From Vibrio sp. 14G-20 (GTDB lineage Bacteria > Pseudomonadota > Gammaproteobacteria > Enterobacterales > Vibrionaceae): DNA of 64,000 nucleotides. The notes beneath the pieces are model-generated. The model did no database searches. It was not told the DNA's origin and saw only the letters and a program-made list of their open reading frames with translations. Below are positions 17,831-26,871 of this stretch, one piece after another; within the stretch, counting starts at the first letter, position 1, and each line of letters starts with the position of its first letter. Location: contig NZ_JAPHPW010000011.1 of the NCBI RefSeq assembly GCF_026241515.1, forward strand, positions 1-64,000, given 5' to 3'. Position numbers and translations under genes: made by a program.

Positions 17831-19276
17831 GTGTTTGCTATGGGGTCACTAAAACAGTCTGCCTATTACGCTATCGGCATTGTGATGATGAAAGGGATCT
17901 CGCTCGTGATGATCCCCTATATTACCCATAAGATGACGTTGGCTGAATACGGTTCTTTAGAAGCCATTGTTTTGTTGGCTGACATCGGGACGATCTTATT
18001 TAGTTTCGGTATTGTTGAGGCCATGTATCGGTATGTTGGCGTCGCTGAGGGTGAAGAAAAAAGAAAGCTTGTCTCGAACTGTTTCACGTTGAGTGTCTTG
18101 GTCTGTGTGCTAGGAGCGGCTTTAATTGCTCTTAGTATGCCGTTGTTGTTGCTGATGCTTCCCGTCGAGTTCCAACCCTATCAGATCCTACTTCTGTTAA
18201 TACCGACCATGTTAGATGGTGCGATTTCTATCCCGTTAACATTGATGCGAATGAATGCGATGGCTAAGCGCTTTTGCATGCTCAATGTAATGAAGGCGAG
18301 TGTGCAAGCTGCTATGACGTTTGCATTGCTTGAAGCGGGTTATGGCATTGATGGTGTACTAATATCTGCCGCTGTTTCGAGTGTGTTATTGATGCTGTGT
18401 TTATTGCGTTATCAATGGCAGGAGATGGGCTCATTTGGCAGCCTCAAATACTCCGCTAAGATCCTAAAATTTGGATTGCCCACGTTAGTCGGTGGTGCTT
18501 CTATTTACATGATCACAGGGCTAGACCGTTGGGTGATGGCAAGCTTTGTTGGTGTTGAAGAACTTGCAATCTATGCGGTCAGTGGCAAGTTTGCGTTGCT
18601 GCTTGGCTTGTTACTGCAGCCTTATGCTCTGTGGTGGTTTCCAAATCGGGTGGCCATGCTGCAACAATCTGGCGGTAAAAAAGTCTGTGCGGACAGAGCG
18701 CTGGTCGGCGTGAATCTGGCCATAGTGTTGGGGTGTTTGATGATCCTCACCGTGCCGGGTTTTATTGCTTTGATTCTGCCAAGCAGTTATCAATATGCAG
18801 GTACTATTGTCGTAGCACTCTTGGCGATTAGTGTGATTAAAAACGCTGGGGATTACCTAAACCTTGGTTGTTTCAGTGGTCACTCAAGTCAGTCGCAAAT
18901 GTGGATACAGGGTGGTTGTGCGATCTTAGCAACCATTGGTTATTTTGTTGTGACACCGATTTATGGCGTGTGGGGAGTGGTGGTGGTGCTTTGTGGTACT
19001 TATGCTGTGAGACTGTCACTGCTCTATATCGTGAGCCAAAAAATGGAATATTTACCTTATGATCACCGTAAATGGATGGCAGCGTTGAGTATCGCCATAC
19101 TTGCGATTACCAGTGACAGGCTTCTTGGTTGGGTGTTGATTGATGTTCATGACTTTGTTTTAGGCAGTTTTGTGGCAATAGTGACGTTAGTCGTCTTTGT
19201 TCGATACTCTGTTATTCCTGTTCCGCAAGCGCTGCTTGATAAGTTTACGCTAGGTAAGCAATCACATGTAAGTTGA
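17831..19276 (+). CDS. Polysaccharide/oligosaccharide flippase (Wzx/MATE-like)
   Basis: This membrane protein of about 480 residues has twelve or more predicted helices. The N-terminal Polysacc_synt signature is SLKQSAYYAIGIVMMKGISLVMIPYIT, and GLDRWVMASFVG lies mid-protein. The family moves lipid-linked oligosaccharides across the inner membrane. GTG at 17831 has AAGGA four bases upstream, while ATG at 17840 is 13 bases from it. The start is undecided. It ends the GT2-flippase operon. Confidence 0.88.
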   Translation: MFAMGSLKQSAYYAIGIVMMKGISLVMIPYITHKMTLAEYGSLEAIVLLADIGTILFSFGIVEAMYRYVGVAEGEEKRKLVSNCFTLSVLVCVLGAALIALSMPLLLLMLPVEFQPYQILLLLIPTMLDGAISIPLTLMRMNAMAKRFCMLNVMKASVQAAMTFALLEAGYGIDGVLISAAVSSVLLMLCLLRYQWQEMGSFGSLKYSAKILKFGLPTLVGGASIYMITGLDRWVMASFVGVEELAIYAVSGKFALLLGLLLQPYALWWFPNRVAMLQQSGGKKVCADRALVGVNLAIVLGCLMILTVPGFIALILPSSYQYAGTIVVALLAISVIKNAGDYLNLGCFSGHSSQSQMWIQGGCAILATIGYFVVTPIYGVWGVVVVLCGTYAVRLSLLYIVSQKMEYLPYDHRKWMAALSIAILAITSDRLLGWVLIDVHDFVLGSFVAIVTLVVFVRYSVIPVPQALLDKFTLGKQSHVS

Positions 19277-19413
19277 ACTCACTTCATCTAGATCGCGGGA
19301 AATCCTGATAAGCGTCTAGAGATATATGAATTATTAATAATAAAACACTGTTCATAATTATTTTGATTAGATAGTATTTATAAATATAACGAATGCTAAC
19401 GATGGAAAGATAT

Positions 19414-19746
19414 ATGAATAAGTGGATGCTGCTCCTTTCTCTGTTTTCAGCTGTCTCATACAGCGCCTCTAATTTTTCAAGCGAGGGTATTACTGCTCCC
19501 GACTTCAATTCACCGGATTTCAAGCCGCCTGAAGTTTCTCGACAGGAACAAAACAATATCGTTTGTGAAAGCGTGGTCTGCAAATCAACGTCTGCACGCC
19601 AGTCGGTTCCTGTTGTTGGTGAAGTGCCTGATAGAGAGCTTAATCAAACCATCGAAACCCTTGCGAGTGCTATCTATATTGTCGGTGAAATTGGCGTCGC
19701 GGAAAATTTGTCTACGCCAGAATATGAGAAATTTTTTGAGAATTAG
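19414..19746 (+). CDS. Small secreted protein, unknown function
   Basis: This 110-residue protein has a signal peptide (MNKWMLLLSLFSAVSYSA). A proline-rich linker (ITAPDFNSPDFKPPEVS) follows, then a cysteine pair (VCESVVCKS) and a helical C terminus. ATG at 19414 has GGAAAG five bases upstream. The earlier ATG at 19393 would spoil the signal peptide. No family is recognised. It follows the glycan genes but after a gap of 137 bases. Confidence 0.6.
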   Translation: MNKWMLLLSLFSAVSYSASNFSSEGITAPDFNSPDFKPPEVSRQEQNNIVCESVVCKSTSARQSVPVVGEVPDRELNQTIETLASAIYIVGEIGVAENLSTPEYEKFFEN

Positions 19747-19855
19747 TTGAAAGGATACGACACTAGGATTGGTACTGGTTTTAATAGCTGCTATAAAAGG
19801 TCATATCTCATTTAATGATACGACAACCTTGGCATATTGAGACTAGGAAATACCA

Positions 19856-20470
19856 ATGGAAATATGGAAGTTGCTGCTGTTTATCCCCGCTTGTTTTGCG
19901 CTCAACATGACCCCGGGCCCAAACAATTTGTTATCAATGAACAACGCCCGTTGTTACGGGTTTCAGGCCGCCTTTGTCGCAGACCTAGGAAAAATCCTTG
20001 CTTTTTCTGGCATGATTGCTTTGGCTGCATCCGGCTTAGCGGTTGTGCTTTACACCTCTGAAACGTTGTTTTTCCTGATCAAACTATTTGGCGCGATGTA
20101 TCTGTTGTGGATCGCATTCAACCTATGGCGCTCACAAGCTAGCCCGGTCGCGGATATCGAACGAAATAAGAATTGGTTTGGTCTGGTTAAACAAGAATTT
20201 GCACTCGCTGCTGGCAATCCAAAAGCGATACTCATTTTCACTGCATTCCTTCCTCAATTTGTTGATGTTTCAGCGAACATAAATACTCAATTCTTTGTTT
20301 TAGGAAGCACATTCTTAGTATTAGAAATGCTCGCGATTTCTATCTATGCGGCCTTTGGTTTATATCTACGAAATTGGTTTTCAAAACCTCAAATGGCCAA
20401 GCGCTTCAATAAAGCATGTTCTGTGTTTCTTGCCTTATCTGGTGCGAATTTGTTGGTAAGCCGTCAGTAG
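19856..20470 (+). CDS. LysE/RhtB-family amino-acid exporter
   Basis: This 204-residue inner-membrane protein has about six helices. The family motif is at the N terminus (FALNMTPGPNNLLSMNNARCYG) and GNPKAILIFTAFLPQFV lies mid-protein. The family exports amino acids or small metabolites with proton antiport. The substrate cannot be told. AGGAAA precedes the ATG. Confidence 0.9.
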   Translation: MEIWKLLLFIPACFALNMTPGPNNLLSMNNARCYGFQAAFVADLGKILAFSGMIALAASGLAVVLYTSETLFFLIKLFGAMYLLWIAFNLWRSQASPVADIERNKNWFGLVKQEFALAAGNPKAILIFTAFLPQFVDVSANINTQFFVLGSTFLVLEMLAISIYAAFGLYLRNWFSKPQMAKRFNKACSVFLALSGANLLVSRQ

Positions 20471-20517
20471 GGTTCGTTCTGCTGTTTGGTTTACCGTTAA
20501 TCTATTAAGGTCTATCT

Positions 20518-20952
20518 ATGAATGTTGTTTTTGCGGAAAAACAAGAGCTCGCTAATATTTACCAGTTGGAACATGCTTTGTTTGGCGATCACGCCTATCC
20601 GTTGTTTTTCTTTCGTCAGGCATTTGATTGCTGGGGGAAGGGCTTGTTGGTGGCGAAACAGGATTCGCAGGTTGCGGGCTATGTGTTAATGACGCCAACC
20701 GATAAACAACAAGAGTATTGGGTGTTGTCACTGGCTGTTGATACTGCTTACCGAGGCATGGGGATTGGCCGTTCATTGATGCAGCAGGCGATAGAAACAT
20801 TGCCACAAGATTCCAAGCTGTTGCTTACTGTTGATCCAAACAACAACTCGGCTTGTGAGCTGTACTTGTCGATGGGGTTCGTGACCATCAAGGAAGAGAG
20901 CAATTATTTCGGTGACGATGAGCCTCGCTTGGTCTTGCAGCTCATCGTCTAG
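20518..20952 (+). CDS. GNAT-family N-acetyltransferase (RimI-like)
   Basis: This single-domain protein has 144 residues. The acetyl-CoA loop is RGMGIGRSLMQQAI, preceded by VLSLAVDTAYRG and followed by LTVDPNNNSACELYLSMGF. The pattern is that of RimI-like acetyltransferases acting on protein N termini or small amines. It lies 47 bases after the exporter gene in the same direction. Confidence 0.85.
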   Translation: MNVVFAEKQELANIYQLEHALFGDHAYPLFFFRQAFDCWGKGLLVAKQDSQVAGYVLMTPTDKQQEYWVLSLAVDTAYRGMGIGRSLMQQAIETLPQDSKLLLTVDPNNNSACELYLSMGFVTIKEESNYFGDDEPRLVLQLIV

Positions 20953-20994
20953 CTCCCGCTTCATTGTGTCTATCTAGGTGCAGACATCGCACCC

Positions 20995-21462
20995 TTAGGT
21001 CAACATTACGATACCGTGCATCAACACTACACTAGAGGTTAATCGGGTTCGCATATCAAAATAGCCGTCGGGGCCTTCACTTTGGTTCTCTTCTCTCATT
21101 GACCTTTCCGCTCGCCAAACCGCAATATAGCCGATGATAAGAACTAGGCTTGTGATGAACTCTTTTTGTTCCCCAAGTAGAACCGCTAGCCACGCTACCA
21201 ACACAATAACATTGCTAAGAATCAGAGCCTTGTTGCTGGATTGGCTTTCGAAGTTCTCTATCCCATTACCCCACAAGATGCCCGACAAAAAGCTCAAGAT
21301 AACCACGCTGTAGGTAATGAAGAGTGTTTCGCCGCTCAAGCTAAAGAATTGGCTGTCGGTGAGTGATAAAAGTAGACCGAACAGAAATGGGATTAAACCC
21401 ATATAACCGAGCTTGGCCATGGTGTTGCGTGTTTGAGTTATCTCCAAGTAATCTGACCTCAT
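20995..21462 (-). CDS. DUF3429 family membrane protein
   Basis: This 155-residue inner-membrane protein has four or five helices. The typical DUF3429 sequence LGYMGLIPFLFGLLLSL is followed by ILSFLSGILWGNG. The function is unknown. Its ATG overlaps the stop of the upstream glutathione peroxidase gene (ATGA), so the two are translationally coupled. Confidence 0.82.
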   Translation of the reverse strand: MRSDYLEITQTRNTMAKLGYMGLIPFLFGLLLSLTDSQFFSLSGETLFITYSVVILSFLSGILWGNGIENFESQSSNKALILSNVIVLVAWLAVLLGEQKEFITSLVLIIGYIAVWRAERSMREENQSEGPDGYFDMRTRLTSSVVLMHGIVMLT

Positions 21463-22004
21463 AACTGCTGCTCTATTGCATTTTTGAGGGTACTACTGGT
21501 TGGCGATGTAGAACTCGGGAAGGTTGCTATCACTTTGCCTTCTTTGCTGACCAAGAACTTGTAGAAATTCCATTTCGGTTTGATACCGGCTTGTTGTTGG
21601 ATTTCGGCAAAGACTGGATTTGCGTTTGGCCCAGAGAGTGACGCGCGCGCCATCATTGGAAAGGTGACGCCATAATCTAGGTAGCAGATTTTGGCGGATT
21701 GCTTCTCGCTTCCTCTGTCTTGGCGAAAATCATTGCTCGGGAAACCAACAACCGTGAATCCTTGATCTTTATAGGTTTGATGCAATTGCTCGAGTTGTTC
21801 GAATTGAGGAGTGAAACCACATTGGCTTGCCGTATTTACGATCAATAAAGTCTTACCTTGAAACTCTTCACACAGCTCAATCTCTTCGTTTGAATTTAAC
21901 AACCTTTGTTTACCGTTAAGTATTTCTGGGCAGCTAGCTGAAAAAGCGAATGAACTTGTTAGGCTTGCGATTAGGGCGGTGGAGCACAGCAGTGAATGTT
22001 TCAT
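21459..22004 (-). CDS. Exported glutathione peroxidase-family protein
   Basis: This 181-residue thiol peroxidase has a signal peptide (MKHSLLCSTALIASLTSSFAFS) and should act in the periplasm. The peroxidatic site is cysteine, not selenocysteine (NTASQCGFTPQF). The conserved Gln/Trp/Asn context is present in KWNFYKFLV, and GFPSNDF replaces the usual GFPCNQF. It therefore probably depends on thioredoxin-like partners. It is in operon with the DUF3429 gene. Confidence 0.88.
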   Translation of the reverse strand: MKHSLLCSTALIASLTSSFAFSASCPEILNGKQRLLNSNEEIELCEEFQGKTLLIVNTASQCGFTPQFEQLEQLHQTYKDQGFTVVGFPSNDFRQDRGSEKQSAKICYLDYGVTFPMMARASLSGPNANPVFAEIQQQAGIKPKWNFYKFLVSKEGKVIATFPSSTSPTSSTLKNAIEQQL

Positions 22005-22108
22005 AAGTCTGACTCATTTTAGTTGGCGTAACTGTTATTACTGTTCAACGACTTAAAATGATCACTTTAAAGGCCAGAATCGCTTAAATATCAGCTATCG
22101 CTTAAGTG

Positions 22109-23428
22109 TCAATTGTCGCTTAGCAAATAGGGCGCCACCAAGCGCCTGATATTCACCTTGGCTCCAAGGCGAGATGCCAGCAGGTACATGCCTCCAATTT
22201 TTCGGTGGAGGAATAGGGCATCGGCTGGTGGAGTGTGCCAATACTCTTGCTCCATGCTGAGAATGGTTCCTGCTTCACGAAGCCTTTGTGCTAAACCACT
22301 GGCTTTGAAGTCGTAATCTTCATCGACAAGCATGGGTTCACAGGCCATTTTCACTAAGTTGAGAATCGCTTGGCGTTGGTCTGGGAGGATGGTCTCGCTA
22401 AAAAATCCAATCTGCTCTAACGCCTTGTTGAGTCCTTGTTCATCGTGAGTAATCACAGAGGTAAAAGCCAAACGATAGCCATCACTGAAACGGTCGCTGT
22501 ATTCTCGGGTTGCCCCAAAATCTAACAGCCCAATCTGACGCGTGTTTTCAACGTAAAGGTAGTTGGCGAAGTTGGGATCGGTTTGCACCATCTTGAAGTC
22601 GAATAACTCTCTGAACAGAAGCTCGAGCAAGCTGTGCATCACAAAATCACGGGTGCTTTGATCGTAACCTTCTATTTGCTCTATCGAGACGCCTTCAATG
22701 AAGTCCATTGCGAGCACTGATTCTGAAGACATTTGAGGGTGAATTTTAGGTACAACGAAGTGAGAGTGTTCTTTTAATGCATTGTGATAACGAGTCGCAT
22801 AGTCAGCCTCGCGAGCATAGTCGGCTTCATCATGTAGTTGTTTTTTTGCCTCTTCTAATAAGCCTTTGTAATCGACAGACTTGGGAATCAAACCAATGAT
22901 GTTCAGCAATGTACCAACGTTGTCCACATCACTGTCGATGCTTTTTCGAATGCCTGGGTATTGGACTTTTATGGCAAGTTTGTCTCCAGAGTCGCTATAC
23001 GCTTGGTGAACCTGACCGATGGACGCACTGGCGATGGGCTTAAAGTTGAAGGAGATAAACTCCGCCTTCCAGTTCATTCCGAGTGAATTTTCTAACACTT
23101 GGCTGAGCTGTTTGGCTGGCAGTGGGTCAGCGTCTGAACGTAGGCGAGCAAGAATGTTGGCTAACTCGGGTTCAAGAATATCACCTGCATCCATTGACAG
23201 CATTTGACCGAGCTTCATTGCTGCACCGCGCAGGTGTGCGAGTTGATCGGTCAGACGAGCAATGTTTTGTGGCGTTAGCAGTAAGTCTTTTGCTTTGGGC
23301 CTGTTGCCCTGCGCGAGCTGTTTCGTACCTTCAGTGATGACACTTCCGGCTACTCGAGTGGCGAGAGACGCGAACTTACTGAATCTTGAAATACGATGGG
23401 TAGGTAGATTTCTTTCTTTTGCCGACAT
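22109..23428 (-). CDS. ABC1/UbiB (ADCK) atypical kinase-family protein
   Basis: This protein of 439 residues has the ADCK hallmarks: the KxGQ motif (AMKLGQMLSMDAGD), the alanine-rich loop ASASIGQVHQA, the lysine in LAIKVQYPG, the catalytic-loop QTDPNFANYLY and LLDFGATREY. UbiB/COQ8 relatives support ubiquinone biosynthesis. This one is a paralogue rather than UbiB itself, since it lacks the C-terminal helices. GTG at 23440 is in frame, but ATG at 23428 (MSAKERN) is more likely. Confidence 0.88.
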   Translation of the reverse strand: MSAKERNLPTHRISRFSKFASLATRVAGSVITEGTKQLAQGNRPKAKDLLLTPQNIARLTDQLAHLRGAAMKLGQMLSMDAGDILEPELANILARLRSDADPLPAKQLSQVLENSLGMNWKAEFISFNFKPIASASIGQVHQAYSDSGDKLAIKVQYPGIRKSIDSDVDNVGTLLNIIGLIPKSVDYKGLLEEAKKQLHDEADYAREADYATRYHNALKEHSHFVVPKIHPQMSSESVLAMDFIEGVSIEQIEGYDQSTRDFVMHSLLELLFRELFDFKMVQTDPNFANYLYVENTRQIGLLDFGATREYSDRFSDGYRLAFTSVITHDEQGLNKALEQIGFFSETILPDQRQAILNLVKMACEPMLVDEDYDFKASGLAQRLREAGTILSMEQEYWHTPPADALFLHRKIGGMYLLASRLGAKVNIRRLVAPYLLSDN

Positions 23429-23547
23429 AAAGGTTCTCACTTAGTTATCAAGACTCACTACAAAGTTCTATAAATCATTACCCAACCGAATGTTTTGTTG
23501 TGGTAACTTGTCTCGCGAAACAGTAAACAGAATTTAAAGGACAAAAC

Positions 23548-23643
23548 ATGAAGTTTATTTGGTTAAAAGTCGCGGTTACCGTTTTAGTTTTTGCTGCGCT
23601 GTTTGGTGTGGTGTATTACAAAGTGGCAAGTGGTATGTCTTAA
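23548..23643 (+). CDS. 31-residue single-helix membrane protein
   Basis: A complete short frame (MKFIWLKVAVTVLVFAALFG and then VVYYKVASGMS) starts with ATG, has the ribosome site AAAGGA seven bases upstream, and ends with TAA. Residues 6-24 form one hydrophobic helix with a basic N terminus, as in small bacterial membrane proteins. The ADCK gene is divergent from it and the DCC-protein gene converges on it. No function is known. Confidence 0.6.
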   Translation: MKFIWLKVAVTVLVFAALFGVVYYKVASGMS

Positions 23644-23650
23644 CCAAGTA

Positions 23651-24037
23651 CTATTTTGTGCAGCTGTTACCATCGCAGCGCGACTTTCCGGTTAACCAGA
23701 ACGAGACTTTATATCGGTTCTTGGCAAACCGAAGATAACACCAGTCGGCCACTGGCTTGAATATCGCCCAACGTAAAGGGGCGTATAGCCCACCTTTTCC
23801 TACTAAGCGCCACGCTTGGTAGGTCACGTCTAAACCTAGCAGCAGTTTTCCATTCTCATCCAGTGCATGCAAAATGGTGTTGGCTGCGTCGGCATCAATC
23901 TGAGGGTAGTCTGAAAAGGCTTCACTGTAGATATCGATGGTTTGAATCTTATTCTCGGTATCATACTTGGCAAGTGCCGCCATCTCTTTTGCGCACAACG
24001 GACACATCCCATCGTAGAATATCGTTAATGAAGTCAT
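23651..24037 (-). CDS. DCC-family (DUF393) thiol-disulfide protein
   Basis: This 128-residue protein begins MTSLTIFYDGMCPLCAKEMA. It carries the DxxCxxC motif that defines the family, a thioredoxin-like redox fold of unknown partner. WYRL-type aromatic and basic residues follow later (DVTYQAWRLVG). ATG at 24037 has AAGGGA upstream, whereas the longer frame from 24082 lacks one. The C terminus has two extra cysteines (CDGNSC). Confidence 0.85.
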   Translation of the reverse strand: MTSLTIFYDGMCPLCAKEMAALAKYDTENKIQTIDIYSEAFSDYPQIDADAANTILHALDENGKLLLGLDVTYQAWRLVGKGGLYAPLRWAIFKPVADWCYLRFAKNRYKVSFWLTGKSRCDGNSCTK

Positions 24038-24199
24038 TGCTTCCCTTACTATTTTTACCAATTCCCAACTATACGCAATCACCGATTAGGTGGATCATTT
24101 TACTCAGTTATCCGACACTGTAATTGTGACGACTATTTTACAGTACCATCTCGAGGTAAAATCCGTTCCATGCAATTACATATTAAGAGTCGATCCCCA

Positions 24200-24757
24200 A
24201 TGACAACGAAATCAATGAGCCGCTTCATTATAGCCTTCATAGCCCTAATGCTAAGTGGTTGTGTTAGCTACAGCGTTACTGAACAAGAAATGACGAACTA
24301 CCTGCAAGATTCGGTGATGTTAGAGCAGGAAGTGGGTGTACAAAACGTTATGTATGCGCAAGTTGCTGTCGATGACTTAGCGGTGAAAATTGGTCGAGCT
24401 GATGCCGAGCGTGTTTCTGTACTGGCGAATACCAATGCAAAAGTTCAGGTGTTCAACATGCCTAATATGGGGTTGGATTTGGACATCGAATTCAGCGCTG
24501 TCCCTGAATACGACAAAGAAAGTGGTGAGGTGTATTTAAAGTCACTGCGACTAGAGCGCTTTGAGGAGAAGGGAAAGCCGCTTTCTCCTGAAATAGCGAA
24601 ATTACTCAAACCCGCCGTGTCGATGATCGGCTTTGCGTTGTCTCAGTCTCCGGTATACAAATTGGACAGCAACAAGGTTCAAGAGTCATTGATCAAGTCA
24701 TCGGAACCTAATCTAGTGATTAAAGACAACAAGTTAGTCATCGAGTTATTTGATTAA
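24200..24757 (+). CDS. DUF1439 (YceB-like) lipoprotein
   Basis: This 185-residue predicted lipoprotein has a lipobox ALMLSGC at about residue 21. The mature DUF1439 domain (SVTEQEMTNYLQD to LIKSSEPNLVI) resembles E. coli YceB. Such proteins have a lipid-binding-like beta fold and no known function. Several starts are possible (24170, 24200, 24215). ATG at 24200 gives the usual signal length. Confidence 0.8.
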   Translation: MTTKSMSRFIIAFIALMLSGCVSYSVTEQEMTNYLQDSVMLEQEVGVQNVMYAQVAVDDLAVKIGRADAERVSVLANTNAKVQVFNMPNMGLDLDIEFSAVPEYDKESGEVYLKSLRLERFEEKGKPLSPEIAKLLKPAVSMIGFALSQSPVYKLDSNKVQESLIKSSEPNLVIKDNKLVIELFD

Positions 24758-24792
24758 CCCTTCCCGTTTAGCTGACACTCAGATTTAAAACA

Positions 24793-24824
24793 CAATGGCT
24801 GCCGATTTGGTGGCCATTTTTGTT
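24793..24824 (+). terminator. Terminator after the DUF1439 gene
   Basis: The imperfect stem AATGGC / GGCCATT with a loop of about 15 bases is followed by TTTTTG. Confidence 0.6.
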
Positions 24825-24983
24825 TGTGTTGAATCAGCAAGATTTCTGTTTTGAGGCTGTCTATTAAGCTTGTTTTCACTGGCTCATTTATTGAATTCGC
24901 CGCGTATCTCACCTTTACTTTACTCTTGTGAGCAAGTCATCGCTTCAGTCATCAAATCATAAAAAAGAAAAGGTGAGCGAACT

Positions 24984-26546
24984 ATGAAGAATCCAGTAAT
25001 AGCGGATAACAAACCCGTTAAGGTCGAGCTAACCGAAGGCGAGGAGTATTACTTCTGTACCTGTGGCAAATCGAAAAACCAACCGTTTTGTGATGGTTCT
25101 CATGCCGGAACGGGCTTCAAACCAAAGAGTTTCGTGGCCGAGGAAACCGGCGACGCTTACCTGTGCCGCTGTAAGTATTCGAACAATCTCCCTTTTTGCG
25201 ATGGCACCCATAAACAGTTTACGGCTGAGCAAGTGGGTCAAGAAGGCCCTGATGTTCATATCCAAGCGGCAACGCCCGATCTCTCACCTGCGGCTTCTGC
25301 AACCAAAGAAGAGCCCACGGTCGAGTTCATTCATCAATTAGCACGAGATGGCTTATCCAAAGTGGGTCACCATGGACCAATGACTTCAATGGGTGTGCCA
25401 AGATATCTATTACCTCACTGGGATGATATTCAAGTGATGGTTGCACAAATGGCGACCAAACCGTTATTGGAAAACGTGCCCGTCGGTACTGAGCTTATTA
25501 TTGGGCCAAAAGCGAAAAAGCCGCTTAAATTGAACATCTCTTTATTTGTGTCTGATATGAGTTTTGGGTCGTTATCTGAAGAAGCGAAAATTTCTTTAGC
25601 GACAGGCGCGGAGCTGGCGGGAACGGGAATTTGCTCAGGTGAGGGCGGAATGTTACCCGAAGAGCAAGCGGCCAATTCTCGCTACTTTTATGAATTAGCC
25701 AGCGCACAATTTGGTTACGATGAATCTAAGCTCAAAAATGTCCAAGCCTTCCATTTTAAAGGTGGGCAGGGTGCTAAAACCGGAACAGGCGGTCACCTAC
25801 CGGGTGCGAAGAACATTGGCAAGATAGCAGAGGTGCGTGGCATTGAAGCGGGTACTGCCGCGATTTCCCCACCCACCTTTGTTGATCTAAAAACCGTCGA
25901 GGATTTCAAAAATTTCGCCGACCGAGTTCGAGAAGTGACAGGCGGGATCCCAATTGGCTTTAAGTTGAGTGCCAATCATATTGAAGAGGATATTCAGTTT
26001 GCGCTTGATGCCAGTGCCGATTACATCATCTTGGATGGTCGAGGCGGTGGTACTGGGGCGGCACCAGAAATGTTCCGTGACCATATTAGTGTGCCGACCA
26101 TTCCAGCGCTTGCTCGTGCCAGAGCTTATCTAGACAAGCAAGGCGTAAGTGACAGAGTCACCTTAATCATTACCGGTGGGCTTCGTGTTCCAATGGACTT
26201 CGTAAAAGCGATGGCGCTTGGTGCAGATGGTGTCGCTATCTCAAACAGTGCCATGCAGTCGATAGGGTGTGTTGCTGCCCGAATGTGTAACACCAATAAT
26301 TGCCCAGCGGGTATCGCGACTCAAAAAGCCGATTTACGCCAACGGTTAAATGTCGAGAAGGCATCGAACCAATTGAAGAACTTCTTCGAAGCCTCGACGG
26401 AGTTGATGCAAGTGATGGCGAGAGCGTGCGGTCATGATCATTTGAATCAGTTTAACCCTCACGATCTGGCAACATGGAATCGCGAAATGGCCGAGCTATC
26501 CGGAGTCGCTTACTCTGGGGTCAGTCCATTAAACCAACTTAAGTAA
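24984..26546 (+). CDS. CDGSH iron-sulfur / glutamate-synthase FMN domain fusion
   Basis: This 520-residue protein joins two CDGSH zinc-finger-like [2Fe-2S] domains (C25, C27, C36, H40 and C61, C63, C72, H76) to a glutamate-synthase central FMN/TIM-barrel domain (about residues 110-500). The barrel has the FMN-binding glycine runs (LDGRGGGTGAAPEMF, IITGGLRVPMDF) and the [3Fe-4S] cysteine cluster VAARMCNTNNCPAGIATQ. There is no glutaminase domain, so it is not classical GltB. It may be a ferredoxin-linked flavoenzyme; the substrate is unknown. The ribosome site AAAGGTGAGC precedes the ATG. Confidence 0.88.
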   Translation: MKNPVIADNKPVKVELTEGEEYYFCTCGKSKNQPFCDGSHAGTGFKPKSFVAEETGDAYLCRCKYSNNLPFCDGTHKQFTAEQVGQEGPDVHIQAATPDLSPAASATKEEPTVEFIHQLARDGLSKVGHHGPMTSMGVPRYLLPHWDDIQVMVAQMATKPLLENVPVGTELIIGPKAKKPLKLNISLFVSDMSFGSLSEEAKISLATGAELAGTGICSGEGGMLPEEQAANSRYFYELASAQFGYDESKLKNVQAFHFKGGQGAKTGTGGHLPGAKNIGKIAEVRGIEAGTAAISPPTFVDLKTVEDFKNFADRVREVTGGIPIGFKLSANHIEEDIQFALDASADYIILDGRGGGTGAAPEMFRDHISVPTIPALARARAYLDKQGVSDRVTLIITGGLRVPMDFVKAMALGADGVAISNSAMQSIGCVAARMCNTNNCPAGIATQKADLRQRLNVEKASNQLKNFFEASTELMQVMARACGHDHLNQFNPHDLATWNREMAELSGVAYSGVSPLNQLK

Positions 26547-26558
26547 ATAGTATTTCGA

Positions 26559-26597
26559 TAAGGCACACTCACTGTATTTTGGGTGTGCTTATTTTTG
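26559..26597 (+). terminator. Terminator after the CDGSH fusion gene
   Basis: The stem ATAAGGCACAC / GTGTGCTTAT carries one bulged base and is followed by TTTT. Confidence 0.65.
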
Positions 26598-26686
26598 TCT
26601 GAGTAATGCTAATCTATGTTTAACCTTTCGTAATTAACTGCTTTATAGGTATTTTTAAATTATTTCCTATTTTTTGAAAATATCGC

Positions 26687-26717
26687 TTTACCTCAAGTTA
26701 ACTTGAGATTTTATCAT
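26687..26717 (+). promoter_or_regulatory. SoxR-type promoter (soxS-like)
   Basis: A perfect 16-bp palindrome CTCAAGTTAACTTGAG (26692-26707) lies between -35 TTTACC (26687-26692) and -10 TATCAT (26712-26717). The 19-bp spacer is exactly the overlong spacing needed by MerR/SoxR activators. The block is nearly identical to the E. coli soxS promoter. Transcription would run into the FMN-reductase gene at 26872 with a leader of about 150 nt. soxR itself lies 0.85 kb downstream. In the remaining gap 26718-26871 I see no gene. Confidence 0.82.
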
Positions 26718-26871
26718 CATTCTCAATCTAAAAACACCATCTATCACCTTGTCGCCTAGTACAGGTTTTGATGTTATCAAACAAAAGTTACGAATCTTCA
26801 GTTATGAACTTTGAGCTCCGTAATTGAAGTCATGAGTGCATAAAGGTGAGAAAAATGAACAAGGATCAACA

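Noticed and set aside
19284..19583. 99-codon frame on the minus strand
   Set aside because: It is antisense to the small secreted-protein gene, which has a proper signal peptide and ribosome site.
21459..22004. Selenocysteine form of glutathione peroxidase
   Set aside because: The active-site codon is TGC or TGT for cysteine in SQCGF, and no in-frame TGA is read through.
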